DNA of 64,000 nt from Elioraea sp. GTDB lineage: Bacteria > Pseudomonadota > Alphaproteobacteria > Acetobacterales > Acetobacteraceae. Below, in pieces: positions 11,788 to 20,282 of this stretch (position 1 is its first letter; the number at the start of each line of letters is the position of its first letter). Position numbers and translations under genes: made by a program. A model generated the notes under the pieces. It was not told the DNA's origin, did not search any database, and worked only from the letters and a program-made list of their open reading frames with translations. The DNA is taken from NCBI RefSeq assembly GCF_022842375.1, contig NZ_JALHPR010000014.1, positions 54,870-118,869 of the forward strand. Direction: 5' to 3'.

Positions 11788-13719
11788 TCATGCTGTGGCC
11801 GGTGCGTGCGCCGGCGACGGCACGGGCAGAAGCTCGACCACCGCAAGCGTGGTGCGGATGCGCTGCGTCGTGCCGTCCTGGAACTTGATCACGGTATCGA
11901 CGGGGATGGCAGGCCTGCCGCCATAGATCGCGTCGATGATGTCGCCGTATTTCTGGCCGATCACGCCGCGGCGGACCTTGCGCGTGCGGGTAAGTTCGTC
12001 GTCGTCGGCGTCGAGCTCCTTGTAGAGCAGCAGGAACTTGCGGATGCGCTGCGCCTCGGGCAGGCCCGCGTTCACCGTCTCGACCTCGTGGCGCAGCAGT
12101 TCCGCCACCTCGGCCTTGGCGGCGAGGTCGCTGTAGGTGGTGAAGGAGATGCGCTGGCGCTCCGCCCATTTCGACACGACGGGGTAGCGGATGCAGATCA
12201 TCGCCGCGAGGAAGTCGCGGGCATCGCCGAGGATCACCGCCTCGGCCACATAGGGGCTGAACTTCAGCTTGTTCTCGATGAATTGCGGGCTGAACCGGTC
12301 ACCGCCCGCCGTGATCGCGATATCCTTGATGCGGTCGATCACCACGAGCTGGCCCCTGGCATCGAAATAGCCGGCATCGCCCGTGTGCAGCCAGCCATCG
12401 CGCAGGTCGCCCGCGCCTTCGTCGGAGCGGTAGTAGCCGGAGAAGCGGTTGGGATGGCGCGTGACGATCTCGCCCACGCCGTTCGCGTCCGGCTGGTCGA
12501 TCGTCACCTCGATCGAGGCATCGAACGGCACGCCCACCGTGTTGAAGTCGACCTCGTTCGCCTTGTGCAACGTGTAGGCGCCGAGCAGCTCCGTCTGGCC
12601 GTAGAGCTGGCGCAGCGGCACGCCGAGGGCGAGGAAGAAGCGGAACGTCTCGGGCCCGAGCGCGGCCCCGCCGGTCGCGGCGGAGGTGATGCGCGAGAAG
12701 CCGAGGCGATCGCGCAGCGCACGGAACAGCAGCGCATCGGCAAGCCACGAACGGCGGCCCTGGTCGAGCGCGGCGAGCCCGATCTTCATGGCGTACTCGT
12801 ACATGCGCCGCTTGAAGGGGGAGGCGTCCATGATGCGCGCGCGCACATCGGCCGCGATCTGTTCCCAGAGCCTGGGCGCGAACAGCACGAAGCTGGGCCC
12901 GATCTCGCGGAAGTCGGCGAGCATCGTCTCGGGCTCCTCGACGAAATTCACCTTCATGCGCGAGAGCAGCGCAAAGCCGAGGGCGTAGATCTGCTCCATG
13001 ATCCAGGGCAGCGGCAGGACCGAGACGTACTCATCCTCCGGCCCTTTCGGATCGGCGCCGAGATAGGAGGCGCAGTGCCGGATCAGCGCACCCGATGTCA
13101 GCATCGCGAGCTTCGGCCGCGCCGTGGTGCCCGATGTCGTGCAGAGAATGGCGATCGCCTCGCCGTCACCTGCGGCCACCATCCCTTCATACAGCCCGGG
13201 TTCTGCTGCGTGCAGCGCCTCGCCGCGGGCAATCAGGTCGGCGAGCGACATCAGCCGCGGATCGTCATGCTTGCGCATCCCGCGCGGGTCGGCGAACACG
13301 ATGTGGCGGAGGCCGGGCACGCGATCGCCCATCGCCAGCAGCTTGTCGGCCTGCTCCTCATCCTCGGCCAGCACCACTGACGCCTCGGCGTAGGCAAGCA
13401 GGTAGGCCACCTCCTCGTCGAGCGCGTCGCGGTAGATGCCGAGACTCATCGCGCCGACAGCATGGGTGGCGATCTCGCCCATCACCCAATCGGGCCTGTT
13501 GTCGCCGATCAGCCCGACGGTTTCCCCCGCCGTGACACCGAGCGCGCGAAGCCCCAGCGCGATCGACCGCGTGCGCGCATGGTATTCGCCCCAGGTGATG
13601 GTGCGCCAGATGCCGAAATCCTTCTCGCGCAGCGCGATGTCGCTGCCATGCTCACGCGCATGCAGCGCGAGGAGTTTCGGCAGCGTATCGTATTGCCGCG
13701 GGTCGGGAAGTACGGTCAT
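11788..13719 (-). CDS. AMP-dependent acyl-CoA synthetase (FadD15-like long-chain type)
   Basis: A 643-aa adenylate-forming enzyme that activates a fatty or related acid to its CoA ester. Visible motifs are ILCTTSGTTARPKLAML (ATP-binding P-loop), YGQTELLGAYT (adenylate binding), DGWLHTGDAGYFD, and IKDIAITAGGDRFSP at the hinge. Length and the N-terminal layout match the large long-chain-type synthetases. It is nested between livG (4-bp ATGA overlap) and livH, so it is co-translated with the transporter. That arrangement recurs in proteobacterial HAAT operons thought to import aromatic or medium-chain acids; the substrate here is unknown. Confidence 0.9.
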   Translation of the reverse strand: MTVLPDPRQYDTLPKLLALHAREHGSDIALREKDFGIWRTITWGEYHARTRSIALGLRALGVTAGETVGLIGDNRPDWVMGEIATHAVGAMSLGIYRDALDEEVAYLLAYAEASVVLAEDEEQADKLLAMGDRVPGLRHIVFADPRGMRKHDDPRLMSLADLIARGEALHAAEPGLYEGMVAAGDGEAIAILCTTSGTTARPKLAMLTSGALIRHCASYLGADPKGPEDEYVSVLPLPWIMEQIYALGFALLSRMKVNFVEEPETMLADFREIGPSFVLFAPRLWEQIAADVRARIMDASPFKRRMYEYAMKIGLAALDQGRRSWLADALLFRALRDRLGFSRITSAATGGAALGPETFRFFLALGVPLRQLYGQTELLGAYTLHKANEVDFNTVGVPFDASIEVTIDQPDANGVGEIVTRHPNRFSGYYRSDEGAGDLRDGWLHTGDAGYFDARGQLVVIDRIKDIAITAGGDRFSPQFIENKLKFSPYVAEAVILGDARDFLAAMICIRYPVVSKWAERQRISFTTYSDLAAKAEVAELLRHEVETVNAGLPEAQRIRKFLLLYKELDADDDELTRTRKVRRGVIGQKYGDIIDAIYGGRPAIPVDTVIKFQDGTTQRIRTTLAVVELLPVPSPAHAPATA

Positions 13720-14531
13720 GACACGGGGGCGGCCTCGTCAGGATCGACCAGCACCTCGTCGGCCTCGCCAAGATAGGCGCGACGCACATGCTCGTTCGCC
13801 ATCACCTCGTCCGGCGCGCCCTCGGCGATCTTCTTGCCAAAATCGAGCACCATGACGCGGTGGCTGATGTCCATCACCACGCCCATGTCGTGCTCGATCA
13901 TGATCACCGTCATCCCCCATTCCTCGTTGAGGTCGATGATGAAGCGGGCCATGTCCTCCTTTTCCTCGAGGTTCATGCCCGCCATCGGCTCATCGAGCAG
14001 GATCAGCTTGGGGCGGAGGGCAACGGCGCGGGCGAGTTCCACGCGCTTGCGCAGGCCGTAGCTCAGCGTTCCGGCCTGGGCCTTCCGCACGTGCTGGATC
14101 TCGAGGAAATCGATGATGTCCTCGACCTCGCGGCGGTGGCGGAGCTCCTCCTTCTGCGCGCCGCCGAGCCAGTAGACCATGCCGGTGAGGAAGCCGTGCT
14201 TCAGCAGGTGGTGGCGGCCGACCATGATGTTGTCGAGCACCGTCATGTGCCCGAACAGCGCCAGGTTCTGGAAGGTGCGGCCGATGCCGAGGCCCGCGCG
14301 CGCATTGGGCCTGAGTGAGGTGATGTCGGCGCCCTCGAAGCTGATGCTGCCCTCCGTCGGCCGGTAGCGGCCGGAGATGCAGTTCACCATCGAGGTCTTG
14401 CCCGCCCCGTTCGGGCCGATGATCGAGAACAGCTCGCCCGGGCGGACGGCGAAGGACACATCGGTCAGCGCACGCACGCCACCGAAGCGCAGCGAGACAT
14501 GCGCGGCCTCCAGCATCGGCGTGGTCTGCAC
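13716..14531 (-). CDS. livG: ABC transporter ATPase, LivG type
   Basis: A 271-aa ATPase of the HAAT family. Walker A is GPNGAGKTS, the signature region TLSYGLRKRVELARA and Walker B LILLDEPMAGMN, followed by the His-loop IEHDMGVVMDISHRVMVLDFG. The substitution of SYG for the usual SGG is common in LivG. The C-terminal extension has the LivG-type AYLGEADEVLVDPDE. It is the first gene of the minus-strand operon. A second ATG at 14516 (MLEAAHVSLRF) is equally possible as start. The roughly 80 bp upstream must hold the operon promoter unless transcription comes from the amine oxidase gene. Confidence 0.93.
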   Translation of the reverse strand: MQTTPMLEAAHVSLRFGGVRALTDVSFAVRPGELFSIIGPNGAGKTSMVNCISGRYRPTEGSISFEGADITSLRPNARAGLGIGRTFQNLALFGHMTVLDNIMVGRHHLLKHGFLTGMVYWLGGAQKEELRHRREVEDIIDFLEIQHVRKAQAGTLSYGLRKRVELARAVALRPKLILLDEPMAGMNLEEKEDMARFIIDLNEEWGMTVIMIEHDMGVVMDISHRVMVLDFGKKIAEGAPDEVMANEHVRRAYLGEADEVLVDPDEAAPVS

Positions 14532-14614
14532 CAGGGCGTCTCCCAGGGATCAGCGCTTCGTGCGCATTGGCGGGAGCTTAACTGGCGGCCCGATTGCGCC
14601 GCAAGCAAACCCCG

Positions 14615-16108
14615 CTAGCCATGCCTGTCGAGGATCGCCTCCGCCGCCGCAAGCCCACTCTCCGCCCCGCCTTCCATGTAGCCGGAATGCTGTCCGCTCG
14701 TATGCTCGCCGGCGAAGAACACCCCGCCCGAAGAGACGAACGCGTCGGAGAACCCATACCACTGCCCAGGCCGGAAGCAGGAGTAGGAGCCACCGACATA
14801 GGGGTTCGAGGGCCAATGCATCCGCTCCGCCCCGCCGGTGAAGGCTGCTGCCGTGCCGGGGAACACCGTGTCGAGACGCGCGGTGATATCCTTCGCGCGC
14901 GCGGCCGGCGCACCGCGGCCGAAGCCACGGCCCGCCTCGCCGCCGGCGAAGATGGTCAGCGCACCCGCCCCGCCGGCGCCAGGGCCGGCATGATCCTCCC
15001 ACACCGTCTGGAAGCCGAGGTCGTTCAGGCATTCCCCGCTCACGCTCTCATCGCGCCAGGGGCGTGACGACACGCCTGCGAACAGCTTGGCATTGGTGCC
15101 GTAGCCGAGTTCGCGGATCGCCCGCCGCGTCAGTCCCGGCAACGGCAGGTCGAGCGTGACGGCGCGCAGCGTCGTCGCGGGGATCGCGATCACGACGACA
15201 TCGGCAACCACGTCGCGCCCGTTCAGCGTGACGCGATAGCGCCGCCCGTGCTGCCGCAGCGCCTCGAGGCGCTGGCCGGTTCTGACCCGATCGCCGAGCG
15301 TGGCGGCGAGGGCTGCGGGAATGCGGTCGTTCCCGCCTTCCACCTGGAAGCGTTGGTCGGACGAGAACAGGCCGAGCTTCGGGTTGGCCGGATCGGGCGC
15401 GAACGCCTCGATCAGGTAGAGCGAGGACATCGCCCCAGGCTCGGCCCCCATCTCCTGCATGAGCCCGATGTCGAGCAGCGTGCGCAGCCAGCCCGACACG
15501 CCCATCGCGTCAAGCAGCGCCGCGGCCGACTGGCGATCGGTCACCGCCTTCGCATCGTCGGACGCATCGCGCAGCGTCGCCAGTCGCACGACGAGATCCG
15601 ACGACGCCGCGGCGATCTCGGCCAGGCTGCGTTTCTGCCCGCCGATCCAGTACGTGGTGGTGAGTGCTGCATCGGCGCCCTCGGCACCGTCCTCCAGCGC
15701 GAGGCCGAAGCGGCTTGCGAGGCCGAGCATGACCGGGTGGTCGGTGTTGATGAAGCTGCCGCCGAGTTCCACCAGCGTACCGGGCCCGGCCGATCCCCGC
15801 CCCGTGATCACCCGCCCGCCGATACGCCGGTTCGCCTCGTAGACCGTGACGTCGGCGATGCCCGCACCGCGCAGCCTGTCGGCGCAGACGAGGCCGGCGA
15901 GCCCACCGCCGATGACCGCGACGCTGAGGTCACGCCGCGCTTGCGCGAAGGCGGGGACCGTGGCGAGCGCCGCGGCGCCACCGAGCACGGCGCGGCGGGT
16001 GAGAGGCATGGCGGCAAGCTCGTCGAGCGGCGGCGCGCCCGGCTTTCCCGCGGCATCGGCAAGGCGCACGGCGCGCTGGAGCGCAGCGAAGAGTTTCGTC
16101 CTGGCCAT
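14615..16108 (-). CDS. Flavin-containing amine oxidase, probably Tat-exported
   Basis: A 497-aa FAD oxidoreductase of the monoamine oxidase/L-amino-acid oxidase type. The N-terminal region has a twin-arginine-like signal (LTRRAVLGGAAALATVPAFA, residues about 37-57). The dinucleotide fold VIGGGLAGLVCADRL and VYEANRRIGGRVIT follow. The C-terminal FAD contact is VFFAGEHTSGQHSGYMEGG, typical of the family. The start at 16108 has GAGGAA upstream; the longer frame would run into the intergenic region. It is transcribed divergently from a GntR-type regulator and shares a palindrome-rich 131-bp promoter region with it. The substrate amine is not inferable. Confidence 0.88.
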   Translation of the reverse strand: MARTKLFAALQRAVRLADAAGKPGAPPLDELAAMPLTRRAVLGGAAALATVPAFAQARRDLSVAVIGGGLAGLVCADRLRGAGIADVTVYEANRRIGGRVITGRGSAGPGTLVELGGSFINTDHPVMLGLASRFGLALEDGAEGADAALTTTYWIGGQKRSLAEIAAASSDLVVRLATLRDASDDAKAVTDRQSAAALLDAMGVSGWLRTLLDIGLMQEMGAEPGAMSSLYLIEAFAPDPANPKLGLFSSDQRFQVEGGNDRIPAALAATLGDRVRTGQRLEALRQHGRRYRVTLNGRDVVADVVVIAIPATTLRAVTLDLPLPGLTRRAIRELGYGTNAKLFAGVSSRPWRDESVSGECLNDLGFQTVWEDHAGPGAGGAGALTIFAGGEAGRGFGRGAPAARAKDITARLDTVFPGTAAAFTGGAERMHWPSNPYVGGSYSCFRPGQWYGFSDAFVSSGGVFFAGEHTSGQHSGYMEGGAESGLAAAEAILDRHG

Positions 16109-16160
16109 GGGTTCCTCGCGGAATCGAAACGGTTCGCACGATAGGCACGCCGCATCCCGC

Positions 16161-16192
16161 CCTGCAATGCAGGACGCTTTGTGCACTGCACA
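16161..16192. promoter_or_regulatory. Pair of palindromes with TGCA-N-TGCA cores in the divergent promoter region
   Basis: CCTGCAATGCAGG (16161-16173) and TGTGCACTGCACA (16180-16192) are each perfect 13-bp palindromes around one central base. Both contain TGCA-N-TGCA, and their centres are 19 bp apart, close to two helical turns. They lie between the amine oxidase start and the GntR-type gene start, so they look like a paired operator for a dimeric regulator. The protein that binds is unknown. Confidence 0.45.
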
Positions 16193-16229
16193 CCAACCCG
16201 GTTGACGGCACGGCAGGCACGGCGGAAAT

Positions 16230-16240
16230 TGGTCAGACCA
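16230..16240. promoter_or_regulatory. FadR-subfamily GntR operator overlapping the regulator's start codon
   Basis: TGGTCAGACCA is a perfect 11-bp palindrome. It fits the TnGTnnnACnA pattern known for FadR-subfamily GntR repressors. Its last base is the A of the ATG of the GntR-type gene that starts at 16240. This position would suit autorepression. Binding has not been shown; the inference rests on the pattern and the location. Confidence 0.5.
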
Positions 16241-16998
16241 TGGCCATGGAAGCTGAGCCCGTGCTGATCCTGAGAGAGCCCGACCGGGGCGTACCCGGCG
16301 TCGGCCGCGTGATCGGCTACATCAAGGACGCGATGCTCGCCGGCCGCCTCCGCCCCGGTGATCGCCTGTTGCCGGAGCGTGACCTCGCGGCGGCGCTGGG
16401 TGTCAGCCGCCCGGTGCTGCGCGAGGCACTGCGCGGCCTCGTGCAGCTCGGCCTGGTCGAGACGCGGCAGGGCTCGGGCTCGGTCATCCGCCGCCCCTCG
16501 CCCGAGATGCTGCGCGACGTATTCACCTTCACCCTCGCCGCCGATGCCGGTGCGGTGGAGGACGTGATGGAGGCGCGCGTCGCCATCGAGTGCCAGGCGA
16601 TCAGGCTCGCCTGCACCCGCGCCGGCCCCGCAGAGCTTGCCCGCGTGCGCGCAGGGCTCGACGGCATCCTCGCCACGCTCGATGACGCCGAGGCCGGTGG
16701 GCACGCCGATGCCGCGTTCCACGCTGCCCTAGTTGCCGCGTCCGCCAGCCCGACACTGATCGCGATGCACGACACGCTGGCGGAACTGCTGCTCGCCTCC
16801 CACGTCGCGCGACGGCGCGAGACGATCGCGACGGAGCGCATCCGCGCCAGCCTCGCCGATGCCCACCGGGCCGTGTTCGCGGCCCTGATGGCGCGCGAGC
16901 CTGACCGGGCGGATGCGACGCTGCGCGCCCATTTCCGCATCGGCGACGAACTGCGCCGCGAACGCCTCGCGGAGGTTCCACGGCCCGCCGCGGGCTGA
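16240..16998 (+). CDS. GntR family transcriptional regulator, FadR subfamily
   Basis: A 252-aa DNA-binding regulator. The N-terminal winged helix-turn-helix spans about residues 20-90, with LRPGDRLLPERDLAAALGVS, then RPVLREALRGLVQLGLVETR and a GSGSVI wing. The C-terminal all-helical FCD effector domain includes EARVAIECQAIRLA and DAAFHAALVAASAS, where conserved Asp/His residues usually bind a metal with a carboxylic-acid ligand. It precedes the TRAP/isomerase/SDR genes by 40 bp on the same strand, so it is the likely regulator of that unit. A second in-frame ATG at 16246 is also possible. Confidence 0.92.
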   Translation: MAMEAEPVLILREPDRGVPGVGRVIGYIKDAMLAGRLRPGDRLLPERDLAAALGVSRPVLREALRGLVQLGLVETRQGSGSVIRRPSPEMLRDVFTFTLAADAGAVEDVMEARVAIECQAIRLACTRAGPAELARVRAGLDGILATLDDAEAGGHADAAFHAALVAASASPTLIAMHDTLAELLLASHVARRRETIATERIRASLADAHRAVFAALMAREPDRADATLRAHFRIGDELRRERLAEVPRPAAG

Positions 16999-17037
16999 CC
17001 TGCTACCGCGCCTGCCAACGAAAGGGAGAGAAACACC

Positions 17038-18045
17038 ATGTCATTCGCCATCACGCGCCGCACCGCGCTCGCCGCCGCCGCCGCCACCGGGGCGGCAACC
17101 CTGCTCAGCCCGAGCGAGGCGCTCGCCGCCACGCTGCGCTACGCCCATGTGGGTGCGGCCGGTGACGTGCAGACGCGCTTCGCCGAGGAGCTTGCCACGC
17201 TCGCGCGCACCAAGTCGGGCGGCAAGACGGACATCCGCGTGTTCCCCAACAGCCAGCTCGGCGGCGTCTCCGAGATGGTCGACGGCGTGCAGCAGGGCTC
17301 CATCCAGATGGGGCACCACGACTTCGCCGCGCTCGCGAAATTCGTGCCCGAGATCGGCGTGTTCAACGCACCGTACATCTACCGCGACGGCGAGCATGCG
17401 CTGCGCGCGACCGACCCTGACACCTCGCCGGTCCTGAAGGAGATCAACGACAAGCTCGTCGCTGCCTCCGGCGTGCGCATCGTCGGGCGCATCTATCGCG
17501 GCGCGCGGCACATCTCGTCGAAGTTCCCCGTCCGCTCGCCGGCCGATCTCGCCAACCGCCCGTTCCGCGCGGTGCCGCTCGCCCTCTGGGTGTCGATGGT
17601 GAAGGGCTTCGGCGCGGTGCCGACGCCGGTCGAGGTCGCTGAACTCCCCACCGCGCTGATGACGGGCCTCGTCATCGGCCAGGAGAACCCGCTCACCATG
17701 ATCAGCGCCAACAAGCTGTTCGAGGTGCAGAGCCACGTGTCGATGACCGGGCACATGATCAGCCTGCTCGCGGTGTTCGCCAACGACCGCGCCTGGCAGC
17801 GCCTGCCGGCCGATGAGCGCGCGGCGGTGACCGAGGCGCTGCGCGAGAAGGGCACGGAGAGCTTCGCGTGGGCGAAGGCCGACGAGGCCAGGCTGGTCGG
17901 CGAGCTCCAGGGCCGTGGCATGACCTTCATCACCCCGGAGAACGGCCTGAACCAGGCAGCGTTCCGCGAGGCGGTGCTGAAGCAGGTCAATGCCGACTTC
18001 CCGACCTGGGCGCCACTGATCGCGCGGATCGGCCAGATCAGCTGA
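17038..18045 (+). CDS. TRAP transporter substrate-binding protein, DctP type
   Basis: A 335-aa periplasmic solute-receptor of the TRAP family. The signal sequence ITRRTALAAAAATGAATLL contains an RR pair, so Tat export is possible. The mature part begins near ATLRYAHVG. The conserved EMVDGVQQGSIQMG and the RPFRAVPLALWVSMVKGFGAVPTPVE region follow; the latter includes the Arg position that in this family usually contacts the substrate carboxylate. An AGGGAGAG ribosome site precedes the ATG. The two membrane subunits follow directly. A carboxylate such as a sugar acid is a reasonable ligand class, but no specific ligand can be named. Confidence 0.93.
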   Translation: MSFAITRRTALAAAAATGAATLLSPSEALAATLRYAHVGAAGDVQTRFAEELATLARTKSGGKTDIRVFPNSQLGGVSEMVDGVQQGSIQMGHHDFAALAKFVPEIGVFNAPYIYRDGEHALRATDPDTSPVLKEINDKLVAASGVRIVGRIYRGARHISSKFPVRSPADLANRPFRAVPLALWVSMVKGFGAVPTPVEVAELPTALMTGLVIGQENPLTMISANKLFEVQSHVSMTGHMISLLAVFANDRAWQRLPADERAAVTEALREKGTESFAWAKADEARLVGELQGRGMTFITPENGLNQAAFREAVLKQVNADFPTWAPLIARIGQIS

Positions 18046-18068
18046 GGCTGATACGGCAGGTCAGCGGC

Positions 18069-18533
18069 ATGAAGTTCGTCCGCTTTCCGTTGCAGGTCGC
18101 CTCCGTCGCCTGCCTGGCGGCGCTGGTGCTCCTGCCGAGCCTGCAGATCGTGCTGCGCGATCTCTTCGTCGCCCCCATCGTGGGGCTAGAGGAGGTCGCG
18201 CGCATGGCACTCATCCTGCTCGTGTTCCTCGCCTACCCGCTGGTGGTGGACAAGGGCGAGGACATCGTGATGGCCGAGGCCAAGGGCATGCTGCCGCGGC
18301 GAGGACGCCGCGCGGCTGACCTCGCCATCGGCATCGCCTGCACCATTGCGGCCTTCGTGATGGCCTGGGCGGTGTGGGAGGCGCTGGCCGCCAACCCGCG
18401 CAACGAGACGCCAACGCTGCGCATCCCGTTCTGGATCTTCCTCGCAGCGGCCTTCATCGGCTTCGCCGGGGCAGGGCTGCTGCATCTCTACCGCCTGTTC
18501 CGCCCGCGCCCCGAAAACCCGACCATGGTCTGA
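18069..18533 (+). CDS. TRAP transporter small membrane subunit, DctQ type
   Basis: A 154-aa membrane protein with four hydrophobic segments, as expected of DctQ: around residues 8-28, 42-58, 88-108 and 118-138. The segment VGLEEVARMALILLVFLAY matches the conserved DctQ core. The frame is open further upstream within dctP, but the ATG at 18069 gives the normal family size and sits 23 bp after the dctP stop. It is placed between DctP and DctM, the usual order. Confidence 0.9.
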   Translation: MKFVRFPLQVASVACLAALVLLPSLQIVLRDLFVAPIVGLEEVARMALILLVFLAYPLVVDKGEDIVMAEAKGMLPRRGRRAADLAIGIACTIAAFVMAWAVWEALAANPRNETPTLRIPFWIFLAAAFIGFAGAGLLHLYRLFRPRPENPTMV

Positions 18534-18542
18534 CCCTCACGC

Positions 18543-19820
18543 ATGCTCGGCTATCTCGTCATCGCGGGCTTCGGCACGCTGTTCATCGCGGGCGTGCCGG
18601 TCGTGTTCGCCGTGCTGATCCCGGCCATCACCTACGTGGTGGTCGAGGACCTGCCCTTCTCGCTGCTCGCCAGCCGCGTCACCTACGCTCTCGACAGCTT
18701 CCCCCTCGTTGCCGTGCCGATCTTCATCTTCGTCGGCAACCTGATGAACCTCTCGGGCATCACGGAGCGGATCTTTCGTTTCGCTGACGTTCTGGTTGGG
18801 CGCATTCATGGCGGGCTCGCGCAGGTCAACATCGTCGCCTCGCTGATCTTCTCGGGCATTTCCGGCGCAGCACTCGCCGATGTGGGCGGCCTTGGCCGCG
18901 TCGAGATCAAGGCGATGAAGGAGCGTGGCTTCGATGCGCCCTTCTCCGCTGCCGTGACGGCGGCGAGCGCGCTGGTCGGCCCGATTTTCCCCCCCTCGAT
19001 CCCGCTGATCGTCTATGGCTCGGTCACTTCCGTCTCGATCATACAGCTGCTGCTCGCCGGCATCCTGCCGGCGATCGTCTGCACGCTGGCGCTGATGGTG
19101 ACGGCTGCGATCGTCGCCCTTCGCGCCGGCTATCCGCGATCGGACCGCTGGCCGCGCATCGGCGAGATCATCCGCGCCTTCCTGCCGGCCGCCCCAGCGC
19201 TGGCCGCGCCCGTTCTGATCGTCACCGGCATGCTGTCGGGCACCTTCACGCCGACCGAGGCGGCGGCCGTGACGGCCTGCTACGTGCTGTTCGTCGGCTT
19301 CGTCGTCTACCGCGAGATGACGGTGGCGCACGTGCTCGATGCCGCCCTTCTCTCGGCGCGCAACACCGCCGCCATCCTCGTCATCGTCGCGGCCGCGGCG
19401 ATGTTCGGCTGGATCCTCGCGATCGAGGAGATCCCGCAAGCCTTCGGCGCCTGGCTGTCAGGCCTCTCGACCGATGCCAACACGCTGCTGCTGCTCGTCA
19501 ACGTCATCTTCCTCGTCACCGGCATGTTCCTCGACAGCACGACGGCCACACTGCTCGTCGTGCCGATCGTAGCACCCCCCGTGGTCGCGGCCGGCGTCGA
19601 CCCCGTTCACCTTGGCCTCACCATCGTGTTCAACCTGATGATCGGGCTGTTGACGCCGCCGATGGGTCTCGCGCTGTTCCTGATCGGGGACATCGCGAAG
19701 GTGTCCATGCGGTCGCTGCTGCGCGCGCTCGTGCCGTTCTACGTGCCGCTGTTCGCCACACTCGCCGCGATCACGTACATTCCCGCTCTCTCCCTCACCA
19801 TTCCCCACCTGATCCGCTGA
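18543..19820 (+). CDS. TRAP transporter large membrane subunit, DctM type
   Basis: A 425-aa polytopic permease with the 11-12 hydrophobic spans expected of DctM. Family signatures include PIFIFVGNLMNLSGITERIF, the loop VASLIFSGISGAALADVGGLG and GPIFPPSIPLIVYGSVT. NLMIGLLTPPMGLALFLIGDI near the C-terminus is also typical. It uses a Na+ or H+ gradient to import the ligand delivered by the binding protein. The start lies 9 bp after the dctQ stop. The gene is complete with no frame breaks. Confidence 0.95.
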   Translation: MLGYLVIAGFGTLFIAGVPVVFAVLIPAITYVVVEDLPFSLLASRVTYALDSFPLVAVPIFIFVGNLMNLSGITERIFRFADVLVGRIHGGLAQVNIVASLIFSGISGAALADVGGLGRVEIKAMKERGFDAPFSAAVTAASALVGPIFPPSIPLIVYGSVTSVSIIQLLLAGILPAIVCTLALMVTAAIVALRAGYPRSDRWPRIGEIIRAFLPAAPALAAPVLIVTGMLSGTFTPTEAAAVTACYVLFVGFVVYREMTVAHVLDAALLSARNTAAILVIVAAAAMFGWILAIEEIPQAFGAWLSGLSTDANTLLLLVNVIFLVTGMFLDSTTATLLVVPIVAPPVVAAGVDPVHLGLTIVFNLMIGLLTPPMGLALFLIGDIAKVSMRSLLRALVPFYVPLFATLAAITYIPALSLTIPHLIR

Positions 19821-19832
19821 AGGAGCCCTGCC

Positions 19833-20279
19833 ATGAAGATCGTCGTCGGTTCTGACCATGCCGGGTTCTCGCTGAAGGCCGATGTCATCGCTGCCATCCG
19901 CGCGGCCGGCCACGAGGTCGAGGATGTCGGCAGCTTCGACGACAGGCCGGTCGATTTCCCTGACATCGCCCGCGCGGTGTGTGACCGCGTGGCCGATGGC
20001 CGCGCGCATCGCGGCATGCTCGTCTGTGGCACCGGCGTCGGCGCCTCGATCGCGGCGAACAAGCGGCGCGGCATCCGTGCGGCCGTGTGCCATGACGCGC
20101 ATTCGGCGCACCAGTCGGTCGAGCATGACGATGTGAACGTGATGTGCATCGGGGCCAAGATCGTCGGCGCCTGGCTTGCTGAGGACCTGGTGCGCAGCTT
20201 CCTCGACGCGAAGTTCAACGCCACCGACGATCACGTCCGCCGCGTGGCCAAGCTCACGGCGTTCGAGAGCGAGGCCTGA
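19833..20279 (+). CDS. RpiB/LacA/LacB family sugar-phosphate isomerase
   Basis: A 148-aa aldose-ketose isomerase of the RpiB/LacAB family. It shows GSDHAGFSLK at the N-terminus, the catalytic-Cys loop CGTGVGASIAANK and the phosphate/ring-opening segment HDAHSAHQSVEHDD. In characterised relatives the family interconverts ribose-5-P and ribulose-5-P, galactose-6-P and tagatose-6-P, or tetrulose phosphates. Because it lies in a TRAP/SDR catabolic cluster, a role on a specific imported sugar is more likely than a housekeeping RpiB. An AAGGAG ribosome site precedes the ATG. No sugar kinase lies nearby. Confidence 0.9.
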   Translation: MKIVVGSDHAGFSLKADVIAAIRAAGHEVEDVGSFDDRPVDFPDIARAVCDRVADGRAHRGMLVCGTGVGASIAANKRRGIRAAVCHDAHSAHQSVEHDDVNVMCIGAKIVGAWLAEDLVRSFLDAKFNATDDHVRRVAKLTAFESEA

Positions 20280-20282
20280 GAC

